Assembly: GCF_018069895.1 (NCBI RefSeq)
Contig: NZ_JAGQDH010000007.1
Coordinates: 1 to 64,000, forward strand
Reading direction: 5' to 3'
Length of the DNA stretch: 64,000 nucleotides
DNA from: Roseovarius autotrophicus
Lineage (GTDB): Bacteria > Pseudomonadota > Alphaproteobacteria > Rhodobacterales > Rhodobacteraceae
The notes under the pieces were generated by a model. That model was not told the DNA's origin and made no database searches. It was given only the letters and a program-made list of their open reading frames with translations. Each line of letters opens with the position of its first letter. The stretch's first letter is position 1. Positions 34,221 through 42,681 of the stretch are shown here, piece after piece. The translations under genes were made by a program, and so were the position numbers.

Positions 34221-35414
34221 TCAGGCGGCTTTGCCGGTGACGGCAGTCGCGGCGGTGGCACGGAAATGTTCCTGCGCCGCGATCACCCCGCTGCCCAACC
34301 GGATCGGATAGTTCAGGTCGGTCATGGCCATCTCGATCGTGGCCAGACCCGAAAGCACCATGGCATCGGTCAGGCTGCCCAGATGGCCGATGCGGAAGGC
34401 GCGGCCATTCATCTCGCCCAGGCCCACGCCGAAACTCATCCCGTATGAGGCAAAAGCATGGTTCACCAAAACATTGCTGTCAAACCCCTCGGGGACATAG
34501 ATGGCGCTCACCGTGTCCGAGTAAAGATCGGGCGATTGCGCCACAAGGCGCAGCCCCCATGCCTCGACCGCGCGCCGCACCCCTTCGGCCAGCCGCGTGT
34601 GGCGGGCATAGACAGTGTCCAGCCCCTCCTCGAACAGCATCTTCAGGCTTTCGGCCATCCCGAAGATCAGTTGCAACGGCGGCGTGTAGGGAAATCCACC
34701 CTTGGCATTCGCGCCCATCATGTCGCGGAAATCAAAGAAGGTGCGCGGCAGGGTGGCCCCGTCCATCGCCGCCAGCGCCTTTGGGCTGACCGCGAGAATC
34801 GCCATGCCGGTCGTCAGCATGAAACCCTTCTGAGAGCCGGAAACGGCGATATCGACGCCCCAGGCGTCCATCTCGAACGGCATCGAGGCCAGCGACGAGA
34901 CGCAATCCACCATCAAGAACGCCGGATGACCCGCCGCGTCCATCGCGCGACGCACCGCCGCGATATCCGAGCGCACGCCGGTCGCGGTTTCGTTATGGGT
35001 GACCAGAACCGCCTTGATCGCATGGCCCGTATCGGCGCGCAGCGCCGTCTCGAACCGGTCGGCGGGTGCGCCGCTGCCCCAGGCGCATTCGAGGATCTCA
35101 ACATCCAGCCCATGCCGCTGGCACATGTCGATCCAGCGATGGCTGAACATGCCATAGCGCGCCACCAGAACCCTGTCGCCGGGCGACAGCGTGTTGGTGA
35201 TCGCCGCCTCCCAGCCGCCCGTGCCCGAGGCGGGAAATGTCACGATCTCACCGGATTTCGTGCCGAAAACCGTCTTGCACCCCTCCAGAACCGGCGCGAG
35301 AGCACCGGCAAAGGCGGGCGAGCGGTGGTCCATGGTCTGCACCTGCATCGCGCGGCGCAGGCGGTCGGGAATATTGGTCGGGCCGGGGATGAACACCGGA
35401 TTCTGGTCTGACAT
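34221..35414 (-). CDS. bhcA: L-aspartate:glyoxylate aminotransferase (beta-hydroxyaspartate cycle)
   Basis: A 397-residue class V PLP aminotransferase of the serine-glyoxylate/alanine-glyoxylate type. FIPGPTNIPDRLRRAM opens the protein and the Schiff-base lysine is Lys196 in SGSQKGFMLTTG. BhcA transfers the amino group of aspartate to glyoxylate, giving glycine and oxaloacetate, the net product of the cycle. It is the first gene of bhcABCD and is divergent from bhcR. GAGGAGGGCTTTGCC precedes the ATG. Confidence 0.93.
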   Translation of the reverse strand: MSDQNPVFIPGPTNIPDRLRRAMQVQTMDHRSPAFAGALAPVLEGCKTVFGTKSGEIVTFPASGTGGWEAAITNTLSPGDRVLVARYGMFSHRWIDMCQRHGLDVEILECAWGSGAPADRFETALRADTGHAIKAVLVTHNETATGVRSDIAAVRRAMDAAGHPAFLMVDCVSSLASMPFEMDAWGVDIAVSGSQKGFMLTTGMAILAVSPKALAAMDGATLPRTFFDFRDMMGANAKGGFPYTPPLQLIFGMAESLKMLFEEGLDTVYARHTRLAEGVRRAVEAWGLRLVAQSPDLYSDTVSAIYVPEGFDSNVLVNHAFASYGMSFGVGLGEMNGRAFRIGHLGSLTDAMVLSGLATIEMAMTDLNYPIRLGSGVIAAQEHFRATAATAVTGKAA

Positions 35415-35470
35415 GGCAAAGCCCTCCTCAAGATGAGGCCATCATCGCCTGTCCCGCCGCGCGATGCAAT

Positions 35471-35590
35471 TTTCTTGAAATGTTTTTTCATTTTCATAAT
35501 AAACCATATATATTATTGATATATAATAGTATTTAATTTTCCACCAGCGCAGCTTGAAAAATATTTGGAAATATTTTTCATTATACCCAC
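35471..35590. promoter_or_regulatory. AT-rich bhcA-bhcR control region with a 26-bp palindrome
   Basis: The 200-bp gap between divergent bhcA and bhcR holds a strongly AT-rich core. TGAAAAATATTT-GG-AAATATTTTTCA at 35555-35580 is a perfect palindrome with 12-bp arms, 35 bp before the bhcR start. A weaker site, TGAAATGTTTTTTCA, lies at 35476-35490 on the bhcA side. Both resemble dyads bound by IclR-family dimers, so they are the best candidates for BhcR binding. Promoters for both genes must also lie here (ATATAATAGT at 35521-35530 resembles a -10). Confidence 0.6.
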
Positions 35591-35614
35591 CCTCGATCGC
35601 GAAAGGATTTCCCG

Positions 35615-36433
35615 ATGACCCAGACCAAGCGCCCTCGGGGCCGACCCAAATCGCAATTCACCGAGAGCAGCGCCGGCACCATGCAGGCGCTCGACCGCGC
35701 GCTGTCGGTCCTCACCGCCATCGCGCAGCATGACGGCATCAGCCTGACGGATCTCTCGCGCGCCCTCGACATCCCCACCGCCACCACGCACCGCATCCTG
35801 ACCACCTTGCAATCAAAAGATTTTCTGCGATTTGACGAAGAACGACAGGACTGGTCCATCGGCATCGAGGCCTATCGCACGGGCGTCGCCTATCTCAAGC
35901 GCGCTGGCCTTGCCGACATGGGTCGCCCGGTCATGCGCGCGCTGATGGAGGAAACCGGCGAGACCGCCAATCTTGCCGTGCCCGACGGGGCCGAAGTGGT
36001 CTTTATCGGCCAGATCGAGACGCCGAACCCGATTCGCGCCTTCTTTCCCCCCGGTTCGCGCACGCCCATGCACGCCTCGGGCACCGGCAAGGCGATCCTC
36101 GCCGCCCTGCCCGAGGCACGCCGCGCGCGGCTTCTGCCTGCGACCGGGCTTCCGGGCTTTACCGCGCGCACCCATGTCAGCCTTGCCAGCCTAACCGCCG
36201 ATCTCGACACGATCCGCGCGCGCGGCTGGTCCTTCGATCGCGACGAGCGTTACGAGGGCATGTCCTGCATCGGCGCGGCGATCTTCAACGACCGGGGAGA
36301 ACCCTGCGCAGGCATCTCGATTTCCGGCCCGTCCTCGCGCTTTGCCGAGGACCGGCTGGCCGGGTTTGGCAGCGCCGTGGCGGCGGCGGCACGCCAGATC
36401 ACCGCGCGCATCGCCGGGCACCCCGCCGCATGA
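35615..36433 (+). CDS. bhcR: IclR-family regulator of the bhc cluster
   Basis: A 272-residue IclR protein. After a basic tail (KRPRGRPKS) comes the winged helix (residues about 24-85: LSVLTAIAQHDGISLTDLSRAL, TATTHRIL), then the ligand domain with SGTGKAILAALP and CIGAAIF. In Paracoccus the equivalent protein binds the bhc promoter and responds to glyoxylate. Divergent placement beside bhcA and the dyads between them support the same role here. AAAGGA lies before the start. Confidence 0.92.
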   Translation: MTQTKRPRGRPKSQFTESSAGTMQALDRALSVLTAIAQHDGISLTDLSRALDIPTATTHRILTTLQSKDFLRFDEERQDWSIGIEAYRTGVAYLKRAGLADMGRPVMRALMEETGETANLAVPDGAEVVFIGQIETPNPIRAFFPPGSRTPMHASGTGKAILAALPEARRARLLPATGLPGFTARTHVSLASLTADLDTIRARGWSFDRDERYEGMSCIGAAIFNDRGEPCAGISISGPSSRFAEDRLAGFGSAVAAAARQITARIAGHPAA

Positions 36434-36500
36434 TGGCGGGGGTTGCGAACGAAAACAGAGCATAATGCCCTTGATGTCATGAACGCGCCCCTGCTCGCCC

Positions 36501-36888
36501 GTGCCCCGCGACCGACCTGACCCGCACGGAATGCAGCCCTTCGCAGGGCCGGAACGCTTTGTTTTCGTGCGCCCCGAGCAGGACGGCGACCTTTTGTGGT
36601 GCATGGAGGAAGCACGGCGCAGCGGCGCTGGCGTGGCCGATTTGCCTGTGCCGCGCGGCCTGACCCCGGTGCGCCGCCTGCATCTGGCCGCCGAGGAAGG
36701 GGCCGCGCGCGCCTCAACCTTCCCTTGGCCTTCTCCTCACCCCCGGCGAAGGCGGCGCGCCGGGGGTCGAGAGCCGCTGGCACATGGCCCCGGCGCATGA
36801 GTCGCACAGCGACCGCTGGCATCACGCGCGCCGCCGCATGGGCGCTCACCCGGATGTGAACATCCATCCGAAACCAGGGCGCGTATGA
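36501..36888 (+). pseudogene. imuA: imuA remnant (SOS mutagenesis RecA-like protein), frameshifted
   Basis: Three reading frames must be joined to give one recognisable protein: HGMQPFAGPERFVFVRP, DLLWCMEEARRSG and LTPVRRLHLAAEEGAA in frame one, RLNLPLAF in frame two, then LLLTPGEGGAPGVESRWHMAP in frame three, ending at the TGA at 36886-36888. This is the middle and C-terminal part of ImuA, normally encoded with imuB and dnaE2. The N-terminal RecA-like half and both partner genes are absent. At least two frameshifts make it non-functional. It fills most of the 460-bp gap after bhcR; the remaining bases hold nothing I recognise. Confidence 0.6.
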
Positions 36889-36894
36889 AGGACC

Positions 36895-37452
36895 ATGCTC
36901 CGCCACGCCATCGCCCTCTGTCTCCTGGCCCTGCCCGCCGCTGCCGCGCCCGAATCCTGGCGGCTCGACACCGCCCGATCGACGGTGGGCTTCACCTATC
37001 AGATCGCGCAGGGCGACAATCGCGGCACCATGCCGGTCACCGCCGCTGATATCCGCCTCGACATGCGCAACCTTCCCGCAAGCACGGTGGCGGTGACGCT
37101 CGACGCGCGGGCCGCGCGGGCGGGATTTGTCCTGGCCACGCAGGCGATGCGTGGCCCGCAGGTGCTGGACACCGGGCGGCATCCCGTGATCACCTTCCAC
37201 TCAACCCGGATTACCGGCACGCCCCGCGCGGCCCGGATAGAGGGGAAACTGACCGCACGCGGCGTGACCCGACCCGTCACGCTGGTGGCCGGTCTCTACC
37301 GCGCGGTTGACACGGACCCGGCCGCGATCGACAGCCTGACGGTGCTGCTCACCGGCGAAATCGACCGCCACGACTTCGGCGCCTCGGGTTTTGCCGATCT
37401 GGTCGGCCCGACAATCGCGCTGCGCATCGTGGCGCGGATCGAAAGACCGTGA
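36895..37452 (+). CDS. YceI-family periplasmic lipid-binding-like protein
   Basis: A 185-residue protein with a Sec signal peptide (to about residue 18, LPAAAA) and a YceI lipocalin-like barrel. WRLDTARSTVGFTYQI at the N terminus, HPVITFHSTRITG in the middle and GVTRPVTLVAGLY are family landmarks, and ITRHDFG-like EIDRHDFGASGFADLVG ends it. YceI proteins bind isoprenoid-type lipids in the periplasm; their role is poorly defined. It starts 7 bp after the imuA remnant. Confidence 0.85.
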   Translation: MLRHAIALCLLALPAAAAPESWRLDTARSTVGFTYQIAQGDNRGTMPVTAADIRLDMRNLPASTVAVTLDARAARAGFVLATQAMRGPQVLDTGRHPVITFHSTRITGTPRAARIEGKLTARGVTRPVTLVAGLYRAVDTDPAAIDSLTVLLTGEIDRHDFGASGFADLVGPTIALRIVARIERP

Positions 37453-37528
37453 GGGCGGACGAAAACGACATGGCCCTGTCGAAATCCCTCTAGGCCCGGT
37501 CAGGCGCCCCTGCCATGGTCGGGGCATC

Positions 37529-38755
37529 ATGCGCCTACTCATCTCCTTCGCCGCCCTCTTTCTCTCGGTCGTGCTACTGCAGCTTTCGACCGGCGGGGTC
37601 GGCCCGCTCGATGCGCTTTCGGGAATTGTTCTGGGCTTTACCACCACCGAGATCGGCCTTCTTGGATCGGCACATTTCGTCGGGTTTTTCATAGGGTGCT
37701 GGTTCGCGCCGCGCCTCATGGGGTCCATCGGGCATTCGCGCGCCTTCGCCGCCTTCACCGCTGCGGGCGCCATCGGCCTTCTGGCGCATATGATGGTGAC
37801 GGACCCCTTTGCCTGGGCGCTGATGCGGGTGGCGTCGGGGTTGTGCGTAGCGGGCTGCTACACGGTGATCGAGGCCTGGTTGCAGGCCAAGGTCACCAAC
37901 GAGACGCGCGGGCGCACCATGGGGGTCTACCGCGTGGTGGATATGGGCGCGTCTCTGGCGGCGCAACTGATCATCTCCGTGCTCACCCCTGCGGCCTATT
38001 TTTCCTATAATATCCTTGCGTTACTGTGCTGTGCGGCGCTTTTACCGCTGACCCTGTCGCGGCTGAAAGAACCCGAGACACCCAAAGCCCCGCGCCTGCG
38101 TCCGATGCTGCTCGTCGCCTGTTCGCCGCTCGCCACGGCAGGGGTGCTGGTGGCGGCGCTCTCAAGCGCGTCCTTCCGAATGGTCGGGCCGCTTTATGGC
38201 CAGCAGGTCGGCCTTGCCATCGACCAGATCGCCGGGTTTCTGGCGGTCTTCGTGCTGGGGGGCGCGGTGGCGCAATACCCGGTGGGCTGGCTTGCGGATC
38301 GTTATGACCGGCGGTGGGTGCTTATCGGCCTGTCGGTCGCGGCAATCCTGTCCTGTCTCTCGACCGCGACCATCGAGGGGCTGGGAACCCCCGGCATTCT
38401 TGCCACCGCCTTCTTCTTTGGCATGACCACATTCCCGATCTATTCGATCTCCGCCGCCCATGCCCATGATTTTGCCGACGCCTCCGAGCGGGTGGAGCTG
38501 TCTGCCGCGCTCATGTTCTTCTTTGCCGTGGGGGCGATCGCCGCGCCGCTTCTCGCCTCGACGCTGATCGATGCCTACGGGCCGCCTGCCATGTTCTACA
38601 TGATCGCCATGGGGCACGCGGCGCTGGTGCTGTTCGGGTTCTGGCGGATGTGGAGGCGCCCGGGCACCGAAACCCGCACCGCCTATGTCTGGTCGCCGCG
38701 CACCTCGTTCCTGATCGGGCGGCTGACCGGGCGCAGCCGCGACCGCAAGGACTGA
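37529..38755 (+). CDS. Major facilitator superfamily transporter
   Basis: A 408-residue protein with 12 predicted transmembrane helices. GFFIGCWFAPRLMGSIGHSRAF fits the MFS loop 2-3 signature, and QYPVGWLADRYDRRWVLI in the second half repeats it. The ALMRVASGLCVAGCYTVIEAWL segment resembles the YcaD/YfkF-type group. Substrate unknown. The frame is open upstream to 37391 inside yceI, but the hydrophobic protein begins at ATG 37529; the ribosome site there is weak. Confidence 0.8.
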   Translation: MRLLISFAALFLSVVLLQLSTGGVGPLDALSGIVLGFTTTEIGLLGSAHFVGFFIGCWFAPRLMGSIGHSRAFAAFTAAGAIGLLAHMMVTDPFAWALMRVASGLCVAGCYTVIEAWLQAKVTNETRGRTMGVYRVVDMGASLAAQLIISVLTPAAYFSYNILALLCCAALLPLTLSRLKEPETPKAPRLRPMLLVACSPLATAGVLVAALSSASFRMVGPLYGQQVGLAIDQIAGFLAVFVLGGAVAQYPVGWLADRYDRRWVLIGLSVAAILSCLSTATIEGLGTPGILATAFFFGMTTFPIYSISAAHAHDFADASERVELSAALMFFFAVGAIAAPLLASTLIDAYGPPAMFYMIAMGHAALVLFGFWRMWRRPGTETRTAYVWSPRTSFLIGRLTGRSRDRKD

Positions 38756-38772
38756 GCCCGGCCATCAAGAAA

Positions 38773-38803
38773 CTGTCACATCCTGCTGCTACCGCTCTGT
38801 CCA
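38773..38803 (+). promoter_or_regulatory. Possible Pho-box-like repeats before the 5'-nucleotidase gene
   Basis: CTGTCAC at 38773-38779, CTGCTGC at 38783-38789 and CTGTCCA at 38797-38803 resemble the CTGTCAT repeats bound by PhoB, but the spacing (10 and 14) departs from the usual 11 bp. Phosphate control would suit a periplasmic nucleotidase. Weak evidence. Confidence 0.25.
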
Positions 38804-38830
38804 TCCGATAACCGCAAGGATTCTTCCGAC

Positions 38831-40828
38831 ATGTCCCACCCTGCCGCCCCATTCTCGCGCCGCGCGTTCATCGTCGGCACGGCCGCTGCAGGCCTCACGC
38901 CGCTGCTGTCGTTCCGCACCGCCGCCGAAGCAGGCCCGGGCGAGTTGCTGATGGTGCCCGCCACGCCGAATCCCGCTGGGGTGGCCGAGCGGCTGTTCCT
39001 ACTCAAGGGCGATCCCTTGGCCGGGCCGATCCGCGCCATCGTCACCGAAACCGGCAACCCGGTTCCCGCCCCGGCGCTGGACGAGGGGGCCCGACGCGTG
39101 CTGCGCGTGCTGCATTACAACGACTTGCACAACCACATCACCGACAGTCATGCCAAACACGGCGACACGCACCGCCTCGCGCAGATGGTCCGGCACGTCA
39201 AGGCGGCCCGTGCCGCCGCCACCGAGACCGAGGTGGTGCTTTTTGCCTCGGGCGGGGATGATCATACCGGCTCGATCTTCGACGAGTTGCTGGGCTGGAC
39301 ACCAGAGGAATTCGTGGCCGATGCGGGTTATCGCGCGGCCTCGGCTGCGGGTGTCGATATCGCCGTTCTGGGCAATCACGAGTTCGACCGGGGCGCACAG
39401 ATGCTGCAACTGGGCATTGCGCGCGATGCCGCCTTCCCGGTCGTCTCCGCCAATGTCCACGGCTCCCGGCATATCCTGCGCGACCGCGACTACACCGCGG
39501 CCGCAGTGATCGAGGCGAAGGGCCTGCGCATCGGCGTCATGGGCCTCACGACGCAGATCGATACCCGCGTGGGCCAGCCCGACGATCCGGGCATGGGGGT
39601 GGCAAGCCCCGTCGCGGCGGTGCGCAACGTGCTGCCCGCACTCGCGGAAATCTCCGACGTGGTGCTCGTCCTGTCACATTGCGGCTATGGCAGCGGCCAG
39701 CACCGCACCGGCAAGGCCGGGGCGGCACGAATGATCGGCGAGGGCGATTTCGACATCGCCGAGGCTGCGGGGTCCCTCACCGACAGGCCGGTCGTGCTGA
39801 TCGGCGGCCATTCCCACACGCCGCTCAACGAGGCCGGGCTTGATGCCAACAACGTGATCGCGGGCGTGCTGATGACGCAGGCCGAGGCCAATGGCAGGTA
39901 TCTCGGCGAAATCGTCATGTCCATCGCGGCGCAGAACGGGCGGCAAGGCTGGTTCAGCCATGTCGGCCTGCACCCGATCAAACAGCGCGATGACCGTGTG
40001 CCCGCCAACGATCCGCGCGCCGCGACCCTTGAAAACGATGACGATTACGACCACGCTTTCGAGGCCGCCCATGTCGCGCCACTTCTCGTCGCACTCGAGT
40101 CGCGCATGGCCGATACAATCGGCACCGTGTCCGGGGATGCGCCGGTCTCACCCGAGGTTGTGATGGCCGACCGTTACATGCGCGAAACCGCGCTCCTGAA
40201 CTTCATGAACGATGCGCTTGTCGCGCGCTCCGATACATTCCCCGGCGGGCCGGTCGATATCGCGCTGTTCAATGCCACGGCGATCCTTGCGGGTCTCACG
40301 CCCGGACCGCTCAGCTTTGGCCAGTGGTATGATGTCATGCCTTATGCCGATCTGGTGCATGTGGCAACAATGACCGGGGCCGAGATCGCCGCGATGGTGC
40401 AATCGAACGCGCATCGCATCGTCCGTCCCGAAGAGGCCGCCGATATCGATCCGAGCGGCTTTGTCTCGCGCGGGTTCCTGCATTTCTCTTCGGGGCTGCG
40501 CTACACCATCGCGCTCGGGGCGTCGGCCCTTGAGGCACGCGCCGAGGCGATCACGCTGCTTGGCAACCCGCTTGAGGCGGTGCGCGACAAGCGGTTCCGC
40601 GTCGCCTTTAACAGTTATATCCGGCTGGGGGCCTTTGCCGAGGCGTGGAACGGCCAGCCGATCGTCGCCGGCGTGCCGGGCGAGATCCCCGGAATGGACC
40701 TGCGCGGGCTGGACTATACCCATCCGGGCCTTGTCTACCGCAACGAGATCATTGCCCATATCCGCGCCGTGGGCGGCATCTCACCCGAGACGGGCGCGCG
40801 TCTCGATGGACGACTAGCCATAGCCTGA
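38831..40828 (+). CDS. Tat-exported 5'-nucleotidase / cyclic phosphodiesterase family protein
   Basis: A 665-residue protein. Residues 9-16 (SRRAFIVG) form a twin-arginine signal followed by a hydrophobic stretch. The metallophosphatase domain has [23 protein letters not shown] and GGHSHTP; the second half is the substrate-binding 5'-nucleotidase C domain ([18 protein letters not shown]). It would hydrolyse nucleotides or related phosphate esters in the periplasm. Export by Tat implies metal loading in the cytoplasm. CGCAAGGA lies before the start. Confidence 0.85.
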   Translation: MSHPAAPFSRRAFIVGTAAAGLTPLLSFRTAAEAGPGELLMVPATPNPAGVAERLFLLKGDPLAGPIRAIVTETGNPVPAPALDEGARRVLRVLHYNDLHNHITDSHAKHGDTHRLAQMVRHVKAARAAATETEVVLFASGGDDHTGSIFDELLGWTPEEFVADAGYRAASAAGVDIAVLGNHEFDRGAQMLQLGIARDAAFPVVSANVHGSRHILRDRDYTAAAVIEAKGLRIGVMGLTTQIDTRVGQPDDPGMGVASPVAAVRNVLPALAEISDVVLVLSHCGYGSGQHRTGKAGAARMIGEGDFDIAEAAGSLTDRPVVLIGGHSHTPLNEAGLDANNVIAGVLMTQAEANGRYLGEIVMSIAAQNGRQGWFSHVGLHPIKQRDDRVPANDPRAATLENDDDYDHAFEAAHVAPLLVALESRMADTIGTVSGDAPVSPEVVMADRYMRETALLNFMNDALVARSDTFPGGPVDIALFNATAILAGLTPGPLSFGQWYDVMPYADLVHVATMTGAEIAAMVQSNAHRIVRPEEAADIDPSGFVSRGFLHFSSGLRYTIALGASALEARAEAITLLGNPLEAVRDKRFRVAFNSYIRLGAFAEAWNGQPIVAGVPGEIPGMDLRGLDYTHPGLVYRNEIIAHIRAVGGISPETGARLDGRLAIA

Positions 40829-40837
40829 GTCGGGTGC

Positions 40838-40865
40838 CGGGTTCGACCCGACCCGCACGGGTCGG
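40838..40865 (+). terminator. Hairpins after the 5'-nucleotidase gene
   Basis: CGGGT-TCG-ACCCG at 40838-40850 and CCGACCCG-CA-CGGGTCGG at 40848-40865 are overlapping alternative stems 10-37 bp past the stop. Only one can form at a time. No T-run follows, so termination is plausible but unproven. Confidence 0.4.
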
Positions 40866-40955
40866 ACCGGCCCGCCTTGTGCGCCACGCCCCTGCTGGAA
40901 ACCCCTGTCGTTCCGCGCTAAACGGGGCGCGACGCAGGACAAGGGCACAGTCAGG

Positions 40956-42668
40956 ATGGCACGGCATCTCATCACCTCGGCGATCCCCTATATCAACGGG
41001 ATCAAACATCTGGGCAATCTGGTGGGCTCGCAGTTGCCTGCCGACCTTTTCGCCCGCTATTGCCGCGCTCGCGGCCATGAGGTGCTGTTTCTCTGCGCCA
41101 CCGACGAGCACGGCACCCCCGCCGAACTCGCCGCCGCCAAGGCGGGCAAGCCGGTGGCCGAGTATTGCGCCGAAATGTGGGCCGTTCAGGCCGAAATCGC
41201 CCGTGGCTTTCGCCTCAGCTTTGACCATTTCGGGCGCTCCTCCTCGCCCCAGAACCATCGCCTGACCCAGCATTTCGCCGCACGGCTCGACGCGGCGGGG
41301 CTCATCCGAGAGGTGAGCGAGATGCAGATGTATTCCCGTGCAGACCAACGCTTTCTGCCCGACCGCTATATCGAGGGCACCTGCCCCAATTGCGGCTATG
41401 AGAGCGCGCGCGGCGATCAGTGCGACAACTGCACCAAGCAGCTTGACCCGGTGGAGCTGATCAACCCGCGCTCGACGATCTCGGGCTCAACCGATCTGGA
41501 GATGCGCGAGACGCGCCATCTCTACCTGCGCCAATCGGCCATGAAGGATGAACTGGAACGCTGGATCGACACGCGCGAGGGCTGGCCGGTTCTGACGACC
41601 TCGATCGCCAAGAAATGGCTCAATGACGGCGAGGGATTGCAGGATCGCGGCATCACCCGCGATCTCGACTGGGGTGTGCCCGTCAGGAAGGGCGACGCGC
41701 CCTGGCCGGGGATGGAGGGCAAGGTCTTCTACGTCTGGTTCGACGCGCCCATCGAATATATCGCCTGCGCGCAGGAATGGGTGGACGCGGGCAAGGGCGA
41801 TGACTGGGAACGCTGGTGGCGCACCGACAAGGGTGCCGATGACGTGCGCTATACCCAGTTCATGGGCAAGGACAACGTGCCGTTCCACACCCTGTCCTTT
41901 CCGGTCACGATCCTCGGCAGCGGCGAGCCATGGAAACTTGTCGATTACATCAAGTCGTTCAATTACCTCAATTACGACGGTGGCCAGTTCAGCACCTCGC
42001 GCGGGCGCGGCGTGTTCATGGATCAGGCGCTTGAAATCCTGCCCGCCGATTACTGGCGGTGGTGGCTGCTGAGCCACGCGCCCGAATCCTCGGACAGCGA
42101 GTTCACATGGGAGAATTTCCAGGCGAGCGTGAACAAGGATCTGGCCGATGTGCTGGGCAATTTCGTTTCTCGCGTGACCAAGTTCTGCCGCGCGAAATTC
42201 GGCGAGGTGGTACCCGAGGGCGGCGCGTATGGCGCGGCCGAGGAGGCACTGATTGCCACGCTCACCACCCGCATCCGGGCCTATGAGGGCCATATGGAGG
42301 CGATGGAGGTGCGCAAATCCGCCTCTGAGTTGCGCGCAATCTGGGTTCTGGGCAACGAATACCTGCAAGAGGCAGCACCCTGGTCCACCGTCAAGACCGA
42401 TCCCGCGACGGCGGCGATGCAGGTGCGCCTCGCGCTCAACCTGATCCGGCTCTATGCGGTGCTCTCGGCGCCCTTCATCCCCGACGCCGCCGCGACGATG
42501 CTGGCCGCAATGCACAGCGCCGATGACCGCTGGCCCGGGGATGTGGCCGCCGCGCTGGAGATGCTCGAACCCGGCCACGCCTTCGAGGTGCCCGAGGTGC
42601 TGTTCACCAAGATTGCCGACGAGGCGCGCGAGGACTGGCAGGCGCGGTTTGCGGGCGTGCGGGGCTAA
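40956..42668 (+). CDS. metG: Methionine--tRNA ligase
   Basis: A 570-residue class I synthetase. The HIGH-like motif is in [14 protein letters not shown]; the zinc knuckle CPNC...CDNC spans about residues 146-163; the KMSKS region is [11 protein letters not shown], where the first lysine is replaced by Gln. [10 protein letters not shown] is the conserved methionine-site block. It charges tRNA-Met and is essential. No C-terminal tRNA-binding OB domain is seen, as in the shorter MetG forms. Confidence 0.95.
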   Translation: MARHLITSAIPYINGIKHLGNLVGSQLPADLFARYCRARGHEVLFLCATDEHGTPAELAAAKAGKPVAEYCAEMWAVQAEIARGFRLSFDHFGRSSSPQNHRLTQHFAARLDAAGLIREVSEMQMYSRADQRFLPDRYIEGTCPNCGYESARGDQCDNCTKQLDPVELINPRSTISGSTDLEMRETRHLYLRQSAMKDELERWIDTREGWPVLTTSIAKKWLNDGEGLQDRGITRDLDWGVPVRKGDAPWPGMEGKVFYVWFDAPIEYIACAQEWVDAGKGDDWERWWRTDKGADDVRYTQFMGKDNVPFHTLSFPVTILGSGEPWKLVDYIKSFNYLNYDGGQFSTSRGRGVFMDQALEILPADYWRWWLLSHAPESSDSEFTWENFQASVNKDLADVLGNFVSRVTKFCRAKFGEVVPEGGAYGAAEEALIATLTTRIRAYEGHMEAMEVRKSASELRAIWVLGNEYLQEAAPWSTVKTDPATAAMQVRLALNLIRLYAVLSAPFIPDAAATMLAAMHSADDRWPGDVAAALEMLEPGHAFEVPEVLFTKIADEAREDWQARFAGVRG

Positions 42669-42681
42669 GGCACCGCGCCCC

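Noticed and set aside
36999-37280. Minus-strand open frame inside yceI
   Set aside because: Shadow of yceI; no motif or ribosome binding site.
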